A stretch of 64,000 nt of DNA from positions 22,017-86,016 of the forward strand of contig DAHL01000039.1 of assembly GCA_002509225.1 (NCBI GenBank), written 5' to 3'. The stretch comes from Euryarchaeota archaeon UBA102 (GTDB lineage Archaea > Thermoplasmatota > Poseidoniia > MGIII > CG-Epi1). Made by a program: the position numbers and the translations under genes. Below the pieces are notes generated by a model. That model was not told the origin of the DNA, searched no databases, and saw nothing but the letters and a program-made list of their open reading frames with translations. This document shows positions 1-8,642 of the stretch, one piece after another (position 1 is the first letter of the stretch; every line of letters begins with the position of its first letter).

Positions 1-1
1 C

Positions 2-592
2 GTAGAGAATATTGTTGAAGATAAGAATCTGAATTCCGTTTCAATCAAATTAAACAAAGAGATGTTATTGGGTTTGAAAATCGGTTCTAGTATTTCCATA
101 GATGGTGTTTGTCTTACAACAACTAAAATTAGTGAAGATTATGCTGTTACTGACGTCATGATGGAAACACTCCGTTGCACGACTCTTGATACTTTACAAA
201 AAGGAGATAAGGTCAATTTTGAAAGAGCTGCTAAATTTGGTGATGAAATTGGAGGACACTTACTTTCTGGACATGTAGATTGTACTGCTAAAATATCAAA
301 AATAGAAACTCCAGACAATAATTGTATCGTGACTATAAAAATTCCAGAAGAGTTTTCCAATTTTATCATTACTAAAGGATACATAGCTATTGATGGCATA
401 AGTTTAACAGTAGGTGAGGTTAATTTAGAAGAGAGAACTTTTACAGTTTATCTGATACCAGAAACAATACGTGCAACTACTCTTTTATCCAAAACTGAAG
501 GTGATAGCGTTAATATTGAGATAGATCAAGTAACAAAATCAATAATCACACAGCTGAATTCTCAATCTACTAAAGGTGATAATGTTGAGTAA
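2..592 (+). CDS. ribE: Riboflavin synthase, bacterial (alpha, lumazine-domain) type; 5' end outside window
   Basis: Converts two 6,7-dimethyl-8-ribityllumazine molecules to riboflavin plus the pyrimidinedione. The frame is open to the window edge, and the codons before the first internal ATG (62) continue the family's N-terminal barrel, so the true start lies upstream and 62 is not the start. Two homologous lumazine-binding halves are visible: the first carries SISIDGVCLTT and later GGHLLSGHVD, the second IAIDGISLTVGEV. This is the fold of the bacterial/eukaryotic enzyme. Many archaea instead use an unrelated riboflavin synthase derived from lumazine synthase. The next gene, lumazine synthase, starts inside the end of this one, so the two last steps of the pathway are translationally coupled. 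The family assignment is firm; how common this type is in archaea is recalled knowledge. Confidence 0.93.
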   Translation, partial: VENIVEDKNLNSVSIKLNKEMLLGLKIGSSISIDGVCLTTTKISEDYAVTDVMMETLRCTTLDTLQKGDKVNFERAAKFGDEIGGHLLSGHVDCTAKISKIETPDNNCIVTIKIPEEFSNFIITKGYIAIDGISLTVGEVNLEERTFTVYLIPETIRATTLLSKTEGDSVNIEIDQVTKSIITQLNSQSTKGDNVE

Positions 593-995
593 AAAAGTAG
601 CAATTATAGCAGGAGAATATCACAAAGAGACCGTTAAAAAAATGATTAATGAAGCAGATTCCGTTTTAGCAGAACACAATCTCTCCTTATTTGATATTTG
701 CTGGGTTCCAGGTTCGATGGAAAAACCTCTAGCCCTCAAACATTTTTTAAAATTAGATGAAGTAGATGCAGCAGTCGTTTTAGGAGTCATAGAAAAAGGT
801 GAAACTATGCACGGTGAGATCATGGGCCATTCTGTCGTCAATGCTATCTTATCTCTTCAATTGGAATTCATGAAACCAATCGGTATCGGTATAATTGGCC
901 CAGGTGTTGATGATAATCAAATTGAAGAACGTATAATTCCTTATGCAAAAAACGCGGTCAAGGCCGTTGTTTCAATGTTGTCTTTAGGTTCTTGA
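582..995 (+). CDS. ribH: 6,7-dimethyl-8-ribityllumazine synthase
   Basis: Condenses 5-amino-6-ribitylaminouracil with 3,4-dihydroxybutanone phosphate to make the substrate of the preceding enzyme. About 137 residues, the short archaeal length. Landmarks are the N-terminal VAIIAGEYH strand, VPGSMEKPLAL, the VVLGVIEKGET strand and the catalytic His in ETMHGEIMGH. A GTG at 576 is in frame, but I prefer the ATG at 582 because AAAGGTGA lies just upstream and the protein then begins as the family does. It overlaps the riboflavin synthase stop by 11 bases. Its own 3' end overlaps the convergent RND exporter by 38 bases, the longest antisense overlap in the window. Confidence 0.93.
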   Translation: MLSKKVAIIAGEYHKETVKKMINEADSVLAEHNLSLFDICWVPGSMEKPLALKHFLKLDEVDAAVVLGVIEKGETMHGEIMGHSVVNAILSLQLEFMKPIGIGIIGPGVDDNQIEERIIPYAKNAVKAVVSMLSLGS

Positions 996-3573
996 ATTTT
1001 TCTTCGTAGTTTTTTCTTAGATGATATAGGCCATGGTAGAAACTCGGCAATGCGAATACTGCAAGTAGTAGACTGAAAAGTATTAAAATTATAATCAACA
1101 TAAAGAAATTTTTAAGACCAACGAATTGCGAACTGAATACCGCAATCAGTACACCAGCCAATATTCCTCCCATTGTAGTAAATGTAGCTTCAACAACAGA
1201 CTGACCGGTATTTTCCACTGCAATTTCTATTCCTTTAGGATTAGTCCCCTCTTCTCGTACTCTTTCCGTTACTTGTATCGAATTATCTATTCCAATTCCT
1301 ATGATTATAGTACCTACCATCGCAGTGAAAATATTCAGGTTAGTTCCTCCGTTGTATACAGTTGCTGGATACCAAAGAACCACAATAAAAATAGGTAAGA
1401 AAGTCACCACTCCAAATTTAAAAGATCTAAATATTAAAATCATAGTTGCCAACACTAACGCTAAACTGAGCATTATGGTCTTGTATTGGGTGTCTTGAAT
1501 CCCTTCGTTTATCGCTATACTTATTGGCGGACCTCCACTCATTTCTGACATTTTAGCATCTTCAAGTAGAAGATTGTGATAATCAGTTATGTAATTAGTA
1601 TCTTCAATTATCAAGGCAGTATCGTCTATATTGATATATGGCATACTTGTGTAAATCAAGGCCTTTTGATAATCAGGAGTCAACAACATCGCACGCATCT
1701 CATCAGTGAATGATTCATAGAATACATCTATCATATCTTGCCTGAACGCTTCTCTTCCATACAATATATCTATTATATCTAAATTATTAAAATCATCACC
1801 AAAAATATCACTAGTTAAAAAATCCCAGAAGCTCCCCTCAAAAATAATCGCATCTCCATTCGGGTCTTCACCTAATTGTATACTTATATGTGCAGATTTG
1901 AAGAAATTAACAATAGAGAAACTCGATACATTAATCTGTTCACCGGAATTACGATTTATTTTTGTTATATTATTAATTTCATTTTGCGTACTATTCATAA
2001 CTTCTAGTGTATCCATATCTTTAGCCACAGGTTTGTCTCGATCCATATTTCCTGCAATTAGAATTATTCCAGTCTGTCCAGAACCAAAATTATCTGAATA
2101 TTTCGCTAAGCTTCTGATAGATTCCACATCTTCAGGGGCAGATTCATCTCCTCTAATATCCTGATCCATTGCAGATAACTGTGCTAAGGAATAAGCAGTC
2201 ACAACCAACACTACAACCAATATTACTTTCCAACCTCTAGTCGTTGCTTTAGCTACACCTTTCCATGCTTTTGGATGATGCCGCTTATAATTTGTTAAAC
2301 TCATTATGGCAGGCATCATTGTTACTGTAAGGAAAAATGCACATAATACTCCAACAATCATCGTCAAACCAACAGTTCTCATTGGAGCTATTGGTGAAAT
2401 GAACAAAGCTGAAAATCCTATACTATCTGTTATGGCACAAAGCAGTGTCGCCTTCCCAGTAGTCATCATTGCATTGTGCGTTGCATCTTCAAATTTTACA
2501 CTATCTTTTTGCTCCCTAAATTCCACTATCCTATTCGATACGTGCAATCCATAGTCAACACCTATCCCTATCAAGATAGGTCCTGCTGCAACTATCATCG
2601 GTGTCAGCACTTCACCACTCATTTTGATTAGTCCAAGAGTCCATACTAATGCACAAAATATAGGAATCAAAACAATAGGCACAGATAATACATTTCTATG
2701 AAAATAAAACATCATCAATAGTACTATTCCTATGGATAATGGAATCATATCTAATAAATCTTTATACAATCTTTCTGTAACTTCATGAAGGACTATTACT
2801 AATCCAGTCTTACTCATTTCAGTATTTCGATATTCTTCAGTTCGATCCAAATGCGCTTGAATTCTATCTATTATTACTTTTTGAGCTTCATCATTATTTT
2901 CCCCTTCATATTTCAATCCAAACAATATTGCCGCAGTATCTAGTATTCCATCATCATTAGTATCCTTTGCAAAATTCCTCAAAGCTCCTTCAGTATTATC
3001 ATATATTGTGTCTATCCGATCTTGATCATCCGGTATCGCATAAGTGCCGGTGGCTTCTTCGTTAGTAATCGTTAATCCACCTAGTGTTTTATCTTCCAAC
3101 GCTTCAACAAATCGCGTGTTGGTGGAATTGAATTCTTTGATTAAGGTAGATATAGATAAAGTAAATATGATTCCATCAGTTTCCCCTCCATCTGCAGGAT
3201 AATTTTCTTGATCTTTAGATTGTCCAAATGGGTCTATCTCCCTTTCTAATGCATCTATCTGTTTCAATATATTTACAGATGTAACATTGAATTTAGGATC
3301 AGAATTATTCTTATCTAAAGCATTAGGTGTTTCAACGTATATTATTATCGTATCAGTGGCCCAAAATTCCCTAACTTCTAGTAACACATCTACTGATGGG
3401 TCGTTATCAGGTAAGTACACTTCAATATCCTTTGTCATATTCTTTTCAAAGGTCATTGCTGGCTTCAACATAGCTAAAGTAATCAATAACAATAGCAAAA
3501 TTGTAGCTACAGGCCATTTCAAAATTAAACTCGTGTAACTCCTCACCATCTTGTCAGCTGCGCGATAAATCAC
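958..3573 (-). CDS. RND superfamily exporter (MMPL / HAE3-like)
   Basis: An 871-residue integral membrane transporter of the MMPL/HAE3 group, expected to export hydrophobic or amphiphilic compounds using ion flow. The order is a first membrane span at about residues 17-40, a large exterior loop (about 45-270), a cluster of spans (about 275-440), a second half opening with a span near 455, another exterior loop (about 480-680) and a final cluster to about 850. Characteristic loops are GIGVDYGLHVSNR and its second-half equivalent GIGIDNSIQVTERV. The first exterior loop contains DTNDDGILDTA, which resembles a calcium-binding EF/TSP3-type loop. It is a single gene without a periplasmic adaptor, as expected in archaea. 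The substrate cannot be told from sequence. Confidence 0.9.
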   Translation of the reverse strand: MIYRAADKMVRSYTSLILKWPVATILLLLLITLAMLKPAMTFEKNMTKDIEVYLPDNDPSVDVLLEVREFWATDTIIIYVETPNALDKNNSDPKFNVTSVNILKQIDALEREIDPFGQSKDQENYPADGGETDGIIFTLSISTLIKEFNSTNTRFVEALEDKTLGGLTITNEEATGTYAIPDDQDRIDTIYDNTEGALRNFAKDTNDDGILDTAAILFGLKYEGENNDEAQKVIIDRIQAHLDRTEEYRNTEMSKTGLVIVLHEVTERLYKDLLDMIPLSIGIVLLMMFYFHRNVLSVPIVLIPIFCALVWTLGLIKMSGEVLTPMIVAAGPILIGIGVDYGLHVSNRIVEFREQKDSVKFEDATHNAMMTTGKATLLCAITDSIGFSALFISPIAPMRTVGLTMIVGVLCAFFLTVTMMPAIMSLTNYKRHHPKAWKGVAKATTRGWKVILVVVLVVTAYSLAQLSAMDQDIRGDESAPEDVESIRSLAKYSDNFGSGQTGIILIAGNMDRDKPVAKDMDTLEVMNSTQNEINNITKINRNSGEQINVSSFSIVNFFKSAHISIQLGEDPNGDAIIFEGSFWDFLTSDIFGDDFNNLDIIDILYGREAFRQDMIDVFYESFTDEMRAMLLTPDYQKALIYTSMPYINIDDTALIIEDTNYITDYHNLLLEDAKMSEMSGGPPISIAINEGIQDTQYKTIMLSLALVLATMILIFRSFKFGVVTFLPIFIVVLWYPATVYNGGTNLNIFTAMVGTIIIGIGIDNSIQVTERVREEGTNPKGIEIAVENTGQSVVEATFTTMGGILAGVLIAVFSSQFVGLKNFFMLIIILILFSLLLAVFALPSFYHGLYHLRKNYEEKFKNLKTTLKQRP

Positions 3574-3619
3574 ATTAGCGGTATTAATTAGAGCATAAAA
3601 CTAATTCGTTGTTACTATT

Positions 3620-5383
3620 TTAGTCCGGATAGTAGTATTCACCTTTCTCTTTTTGTAACCTATCAAGTCTAGATTCGGGGTTATTTATTCTAGGTCTATG
3701 TGTATTTTTGTCTCTTCTAAATGTAACACCTACTCGCTTCAGGAATTCATTCATCCCCTTTCTCATTTTATACGGTCCAAACATGTTCCCAGTTTTTCCC
3801 GATTTCCCTTCAAAAAGTATTATTCCATCAGATATGTAATCTATGAAATATACGTCGTGATCCACCACAAGAGCAGAACATCCTTTGTGTTCCATCACTC
3901 TTCTTATCGTTCTCGCAGCTATCATACGTTGATTTGCATCAAGGTATGCAGACGGTTCATCTAGAAGGTATAGTTCTGCTTCCTTTAGAAGACATTCTGC
4001 TATTGCAACACGTTGCAATTCTCCACCCGATAATGAAGTCATCTCTCTATCCATAAGGGTGGTGAGTGACATCGGACGTTCTATTTCACTAGAGAAGAAT
4101 TGCTCGTCAAATCCCTTTACGGATTTGAGAACGTCACCAACTATGGACCCTTCTTCTGCTTCAATATATTGAGGTTTGTAAGCCACTACCGTTTTCATAT
4201 CTACTCCCCCCTCATCAGGCTTTTCTACTCCTGCTATCATTTTTACAAATGTAGTTTTTCCCGTTGCGTTTTTTCCAACGACACCAAGGACTTGACCTTG
4301 TAATATCTCCCCTTCATCAACTTCAAGAGAAAAATTAGTATATTTCTTTTTCATTTTGGGCCACGTAGTTAAAGCTTGATTCTTCCAACTATTTCTTGGT
4401 GGATGTTCCAGAAATTTTATTTTATTATCTCTTATTCTAATATTCTCTTCTTTCAAATGTCCTTCTAAATATGAATTGATTCCATTTCTCGTTGCCAGAG
4501 TTTTTGCCACCATTCCATATGCATTCTCTTTACCATAGAGAATGTTCAATTCTTCTGCTATAAAATCAAGAATCGCTAAGTCATGTTCAACTATTATTAC
4601 TTTCTTTTCCATTCCCATTTTTTTAATTAATTTTGATATTAACAATCTTTGTTCTATGTCTAAATATGATGACGGTTCGTCAATTAAATACAAATCAGCT
4701 TTTTTCAGTAGGGTTGCTGCAATAGCCCCTTTCTGAAGTTCACCACCAGACAATTTCGATAATATATTATCCAAACTTGTAAGCTTCATTTCTTTAGCTA
4801 TCTCTTCTACTTCTTTTTCTGTTCCCACTTTCTCTAATAAATTCCTCAAAGTCCCTTCAAAAATTTTCGGTATTTGATCTACATATTGCGGTTTTACAAC
4901 TACTTTCATCTCACCACTTTGAATCGCTTTAAAATGACTTTGAAGTTCTGTTCCAGCAAAATAATCTAACACCTTTGACGGCTCCCCATTTATTTCCCAT
5001 TCCCCTAAATTGGGTACCAAATCTCCGGAAAGTAAAGACACTGCTGTTGTTTTTCCCGTTCCATTGGCACCTAGTAAACCAACCACTTTTCCTTGCTGAG
5101 GTTTAGGAATTCCAAATAAACGAAAATCATTTTGTCCGTATCTATGAACGATTTCTTTATCTCTATCATCTGGAAGATTAATTATGGAAATGGCATCGAA
5201 TGGACATTTGTGAATACATATTCCACAACCTATGCAAAGTTCCTCTGAAATTAGTGGCTTATTGTTTTTTAGCCACGTTATCACCTCTATCCCGTTTCTC
5301 ACAGGCGGGCAAAAGCTATGGCATTCGTTCTGACAATTTTTAGGCTGGCATAGGTCCTCATGAAGTACAGCTATGCGGGTTAC
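3620..5383 (-). CDS. abcE1: ABCE1 / Rli1 ribosome-recycling ATPase; no canonical start codon
   Basis: Iron-sulfur ABC ATPase that splits ribosomes after termination or Pelota rescue. The second 4Fe-4S motif is CIGCGICIHKCP. Next come ABC domain 1 (Walker A GANGTGKTT, signature LSGGELQ, DEPSSYLD) and domain 2 (GKNATGKTT, LSGGELQ, DEPSAYLD). The first ordinary start (GTG, 5302) would delete the first cluster. The frame stays open from 5302 to a stop at 5411-5413 and encodes TRIAVLHEDLCQPKNC followed by CQNECHSFCPPV, with the family's C-x4-C-x3-C-x3-C ligands. No ATG, GTG or TTG occurs in that extension. I place the start at the GTA at 5381-5383 by homology (587 residues, normal length). An ATA at 5390-5392, or frameshifting from an out-of-frame ATG at 5395-5397, are alternatives. 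Family certain; start uncertain. Confidence 0.93.
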   Translation of the reverse strand, partial: VTRIAVLHEDLCQPKNCQNECHSFCPPVRNGIEVITWLKNNKPLISEELCIGCGICIHKCPFDAISIINLPDDRDKEIVHRYGQNDFRLFGIPKPQQGKVVGLLGANGTGKTTAVSLLSGDLVPNLGEWEINGEPSKVLDYFAGTELQSHFKAIQSGEMKVVVKPQYVDQIPKIFEGTLRNLLEKVGTEKEVEEIAKEMKLTSLDNILSKLSGGELQKGAIAATLLKKADLYLIDEPSSYLDIEQRLLISKLIKKMGMEKKVIIVEHDLAILDFIAEELNILYGKENAYGMVAKTLATRNGINSYLEGHLKEENIRIRDNKIKFLEHPPRNSWKNQALTTWPKMKKKYTNFSLEVDEGEILQGQVLGVVGKNATGKTTFVKMIAGVEKPDEGGVDMKTVVAYKPQYIEAEEGSIVGDVLKSVKGFDEQFFSSEIERPMSLTTLMDREMTSLSGGELQRVAIAECLLKEAELYLLDEPSAYLDANQRMIAARTIRRVMEHKGCSALVVDHDVYFIDYISDGIILFEGKSGKTGNMFGPYKMRKGMNEFLKRVGVTFRRDKNTHRPRINNPESRLDRLQKEKGEYYYPD

Positions 5384-5417
5384 ACTAAGTATACCATATT
5401 CAGCTGTTAGTCAAGGT

Positions 5418-5426
5418 GTAAATAAG
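5418..5426 (-). promoter_or_regulatory. TATA-like box upstream of abcE1
   Basis: On the minus strand this reads CTTATTTAC, an AT-rich TATA-like element. Its centre lies about 25 bases before an out-of-frame ATG (5395-5397) and about 39 before the inferred GTA start. A TATA box at this distance predicts a transcript starting near 5397, so abcE1 would have a very short leader. Weak evidence on its own. Confidence 0.35.
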
Positions 5427-5476
5427 AGTAACCTTTTCATCACAAATTGCTTTAGTCACTATTCTATTAACTCTCG

Positions 5477-5914
5477 TTGAGGATAGACCTTACAATACCA
5501 GGTAAGCCAGTTGCACAAGGCAGGCCCAGATTTTACAGACGTGGTAATTTTGTAGTTGCTACAGATCCAAAGGCAAGCAAAGTTTACAAGGCAGATATCC
5601 AATATCTAGCTCAGAAACACAAAGAAGATAATAATATCGATGAATTGTTGGATGGCCCCTTGGGATTAGATATCATGGCTTATTTCCCCTGTCCAAAAAG
5701 TCGTTGGCGTAAAACTAATCCTCGTCCCGAAGAACATCATGCAAAGAGGCCAGATGCAGATAATATCGCAAAAGCAATAAAGGACGGTTTAACAGGAGTT
5801 TTTTATCACGACGATTCTCAAATTTCAGAGCTAATCATAAGAAAAAGAATAGCAGCTCAAGGCGAGGCACCTAGGATAGTGGTTTCTTTATACACACTAG
5901 ATGTTCTCGAATAG
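5477..5914 (+). CDS. rusA: RusA-family Holliday junction resolvase
   Basis: A 145-residue RusA-like crossover junction endonuclease, which would cut four-way DNA junctions as a dimer. Family landmarks are TIPGKPVAQGRPRF at the N-terminus, the acidic RPDADNIAKAIKDGL segment with its conserved aspartates, and GVFYHDDSQI, whose two aspartates match the metal-binding pair. It begins with TTG at 5477, which places the TIPGKP strand at the usual position; no ATG is available nearby. It is divergent from abcE1 and followed eight bases later by folD. RusA is best known from phages, whereas archaea normally use Hjc, so viral acquisition is a reasonable inference. The gene looks intact. Confidence 0.88.
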   Translation: MRIDLTIPGKPVAQGRPRFYRRGNFVVATDPKASKVYKADIQYLAQKHKEDNNIDELLDGPLGLDIMAYFPCPKSRWRKTNPRPEEHHAKRPDADNIAKAIKDGLTGVFYHDDSQISELIIRKRIAAQGEAPRIVVSLYTLDVLE

Positions 5915-5922
5915 AAGTTAAT

Positions 5923-6744
5923 ATGAGCGCCCAAATAATTGACGGCATTTCGCTAGCTAGAGAAATAGAATCAGAACTAATAATTAGAATTAATAAATTA
6001 GCTTTCAAACCAATACTTTCCGTTGTTCAAGTAGGGGATGATTCTGCCAGTTCTTCTTACATAAAAGCTAAGAGTAAAGCTGCCGAGCGCGTAGGCATTG
6101 ATTTACAACATCATCATTTACCAATTAATATATCTTTAAACGATTTGAATTCATTAATCGACAAACTAAATTCTGAATCCAATGGAATAATCATTCAATT
6201 ACCTATTCCTAAAACTTTACTTCCTTCCCTAACTAGAATTTCTCCAGACAAAGATGTTGATGGCTTTCATCCAATGAATTTAGGGCGTTTGATGAGGGGT
6301 GAATCAACATTATTGCCCTGCACACCTGCAGGTATAATTGAACTACTTCAACGATCAAATTACAATCTGAATGGAAAACACGTTGTCGTAGTTGGCCGTA
6401 GTAATATAGTTGGCAAACCTCTTGCCAATCTTCTTCTCAGTAAAGGTATTGATGCTACTACAACTGTTTGTCATAGCCAGACGAACGATATTTCACAATA
6501 CACTAAAATTGCAGACATCATTGTAGTTGCTACAGGTTATCCAAACACGCTCAATGAAGATATGGTAACTGAAAATACGATAGTAATAGATGTCGGTGTT
6601 AATCGTACAGATTCCGGTTTAGTGGGGGATTGTGCACCCAATGTGGCGAGCAAAGTCAAAGCCATCACACCTGTTCCAGGTGGCGTTGGACCGATGACAG
6701 TAGCAATGTTAATGAGCAATACCGTTCTCGCTTCAGAAAATTAA
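5923..6744 (+). CDS. folD: Methylene-THF dehydrogenase / methenyl-THF cyclohydrolase
   Basis: Bifunctional enzyme interconverting 5,10-methylene-THF, methenyl-THF and 10-formyl-THF in one-carbon metabolism. At 273 residues it is slightly short for FolD. Visible are the active-site region SSSYIKAKSKAAERVGI (catalytic Tyr and Lys), IIQLPIPKTL, DVDGFHPMNLGRL, CTPAGIIELL, the NADP-binding VVVGRSNIVGKPLANLL and the C-terminal PVPGGVGPMTVAML. The starting ATG is preceded by GAAGTTAAT. Its 3' end overlaps the convergent geranylgeranyl-reductase-family gene by 12 bases. It fits with purM and mptE elsewhere in the window as part of a folate/purine capability. Confidence 0.95.
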   Translation: MSAQIIDGISLAREIESELIIRINKLAFKPILSVVQVGDDSASSSYIKAKSKAAERVGIDLQHHHLPINISLNDLNSLIDKLNSESNGIIIQLPIPKTLLPSLTRISPDKDVDGFHPMNLGRLMRGESTLLPCTPAGIIELLQRSNYNLNGKHVVVVGRSNIVGKPLANLLLSKGIDATTTVCHSQTNDISQYTKIADIIVVATGYPNTLNEDMVTENTIVIDVGVNRTDSGLVGDCAPNVASKVKAITPVPGGVGPMTVAMLMSNTVLASEN

Positions 6745-8121
6745 TTGTTTAGCTAAGAATCGGTAATCAGTTATTTGTTTTTGAGCTTCTGGAGAAACAA
6801 GACAATCTGATAACACTCTCTGTAATTCCGGTTTCTTTCTCGCTTTATTTATTATCATATTTATCAACCAACCCTTTGAGAATGGCCACGACATCAATCT
6901 TTGTATTCTATACGAATTCGTTAATTCGTGCCCAAGAGTATCCCACAATTCTTTCTGATACATTCTTCCTTCTTCTAAAGGAAAACCGTCGCTATGTTTT
7001 TCTCTATTAAAATAATCAATAGCCATTTTCGCAGATAAAAATCCATTAGCAATTCCTTCACCACTAAACGGATCAACTAAACTTCCGGCATCACCAATAA
7101 CCATAGCGCCATTTGCAAACAATCTTCTTGGTTGCATTTCTTCTCCCTTTCTAGGTGATCCCAATGGTAATTGCCACCCTTTACTACTTCCTTCTACAAG
7201 TTCTGCATCTTTGAATCTTTCAGGCATTTTTTCATTTATTATATAATCTTGTAATCCCTTCAATTTCTTTTCGTGTTTAGACAGTTCATTTAGCACTATT
7301 CCAAACCCTACGTTAGCAGTGTTTTCTGATAACGGAAAAATCCAGAAATAACCAGGAATAACTCCTTTAATATAATGAAACTCTATCATACCTTCTTTGT
7401 GATTCAATCCTTTAATTCCTTTCCAATATTGTCTATATGCTGCACTGTAATGTTCTTTTTTACTATCTACCATTGTTTTTTGATAGGTTTCTTCCACAAT
7501 CGAAGTTGCCACTGGACAACGCACTCCGCCTGCACCAATAGTTAAGGAACTATGATATTCCATTTCTCCTTCTTTCGTTTTTCCTCTTATTCCGACAATT
7601 CTTCTTTCATCACCGCTTTTTGGTCCAGGATCACTACCTCCCCTTCCATCATCATATATTATCTCATTAACATTAAAATTTTGAACAACCGATCCTCCAT
7701 TTTGTAATACTACTTCAGTTGCTCGATTAAACATCAACCAATCGAACTGAGCTCGAGGAAGAACGTATCCAGCCAATTCCTGTTCTCCATCTACTACCGG
7801 TCTTTCAACATTCAATGATTTTCCATTTGGAGCGGTAAACAGCACTCCCGTTATTCGATAATGGGGGCTATTTTCTAAGGCCGTTTTCACTCCAAGAGCT
7901 TCTACATGTTTCAAAGATTTGCCACCTACTGCATCTCCACACGTTTTATCTCGAGGATATCTATCCTTTTCAAGTAGAAGAACTTTATCTCCTTGCATTG
8001 CAGCATACGTAGCCGCTGCTGAGCCAACAGGCCCTCCTCCTACTACAATCACGTCAAATTTACTTTTATTTTCAGGAACTTTTCCAGTATTTATTTCTTC
8101 ATTCCAGAATTCTTTCTCCAT
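6733..8121 (-). CDS. Geranylgeranyl reductase family FAD-dependent oxidoreductase
   Basis: About 462 residues, a flavoprotein of the archaeal GGR/digeranylgeranylglycerophospholipid reductase family that saturates isoprenoid chains of membrane lipids. It has an N-terminal FAD-binding VVGGGPVGSAAATYA, then KDRYPRDKTCGDAVGGKSL, which holds the conserved Cys-Gly-Asp of the family, and the second FAD motif VIGDAGSLVDPFSGEGIANG. I start at the ATG at 8121 because the next 15 or so residues lead directly into the Rossmann strand and GGGGAAAT precedes it. A longer frame to 8193 would add a basic non-conserved tail. It is divergent from a ferredoxin gene and a second, shorter GGR-like gene, which suggests a lipid-reduction locus. 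Confidence 0.9.
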   Translation of the reverse strand: MEKEFWNEEINTGKVPENKSKFDVIVVGGGPVGSAAATYAAMQGDKVLLLEKDRYPRDKTCGDAVGGKSLKHVEALGVKTALENSPHYRITGVLFTAPNGKSLNVERPVVDGEQELAGYVLPRAQFDWLMFNRATEVVLQNGGSVVQNFNVNEIIYDDGRGGSDPGPKSGDERRIVGIRGKTKEGEMEYHSSLTIGAGGVRCPVATSIVEETYQKTMVDSKKEHYSAAYRQYWKGIKGLNHKEGMIEFHYIKGVIPGYFWIFPLSENTANVGFGIVLNELSKHEKKLKGLQDYIINEKMPERFKDAELVEGSSKGWQLPLGSPRKGEEMQPRRLFANGAMVIGDAGSLVDPFSGEGIANGFLSAKMAIDYFNREKHSDGFPLEEGRMYQKELWDTLGHELTNSYRIQRLMSWPFSKGWLINMIINKARKKPELQRVLSDCLVSPEAQKQITDYRFLAKQLIF

Positions 8122-8211
8122 AATATTTCCCCTATTTCTACGGTTTCGTTCAAAAATACACTCGGGCCTTAATAATTTAAGGCCTTCTTTCAATGTTCAT
8201 AAGTAATAGTT

Positions 8212-8640
8212 GTGGCTTTGGAGAATCAAATGGACGAGAATGAAACGGATGTACATTTTTACGAAAGCGGACATCGCAAACATGAAATCTCATACGAAAA
8301 CAAAGTCAAAAATGGATGGGAAAAGAAATGGTACGAGAATGGCCAATTATCTTTCAAACGTAAATGGGTAAATGGAATTCCAAAACCACCAGGGATGAGA
8401 TGGAATGAAGATGGTTCAAGGTCAATAATTAAACCAGATTTAGACAAAGATAAATGTCTATTTTGCGGAGCTTGCATAGGGGTCTGCCCAACTAATGCTA
8501 TGTTATTAGAATACAATGAACGTAATATATGGATAAATGAAGATTGTACGGATTGTTTATTCTGTACTAGAGTTTGTCCAGTGGGTGCTCTTTCTTATCC
8601 AGAAGAACCATCCCGTAATACAACTTTTGAGGCACTTTAA
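8212..8640 (+). CDS. Fusion: YwqK/MORN-like repeats plus 2[4Fe-4S] ferredoxin
   Basis: A 142-residue protein with two parts. Residues about 15-65 carry repeats of the YwqK/MORN_2 kind (HFYESGHRKHE and KWYENGQLSFKRKWVNG), which fold as small beta hairpins and usually mediate contacts. Residues about 75-130 are a two-cluster ferredoxin: CLFCGACIGVCP and CTDCLFCTRVCP, both complete C-x2-C-x2-C-x3-C-P sets. The start is GTG at 8212, or an in-frame ATG at 8230. It is two bases ahead of the next flavoprotein gene, so it is probably its electron donor. In Methanosarcina a ferredoxin next to GGR is needed for full lipid saturation (established for that system; transferred here by inference). Confidence 0.85.
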   Translation: MALENQMDENETDVHFYESGHRKHEISYENKVKNGWEKKWYENGQLSFKRKWVNGIPKPPGMRWNEDGSRSIIKPDLDKDKCLFCGACIGVCPTNAMLLEYNERNIWINEDCTDCLFCTRVCPVGALSYPEEPSRNTTFEAL

Positions 8641-8642
8641 TC

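Noticed and set aside
3287-3538. Plus-strand open frames within the RND exporter gene
   Set aside because: They are antisense shadows without family motifs; the minus-strand exporter is well supported along its whole length.
5300-5302. GTG at 5302 as the real start of abcE1
   Set aside because: It would remove the first 4Fe-4S motif, which is perfectly kept in frame upstream and essential in the family.
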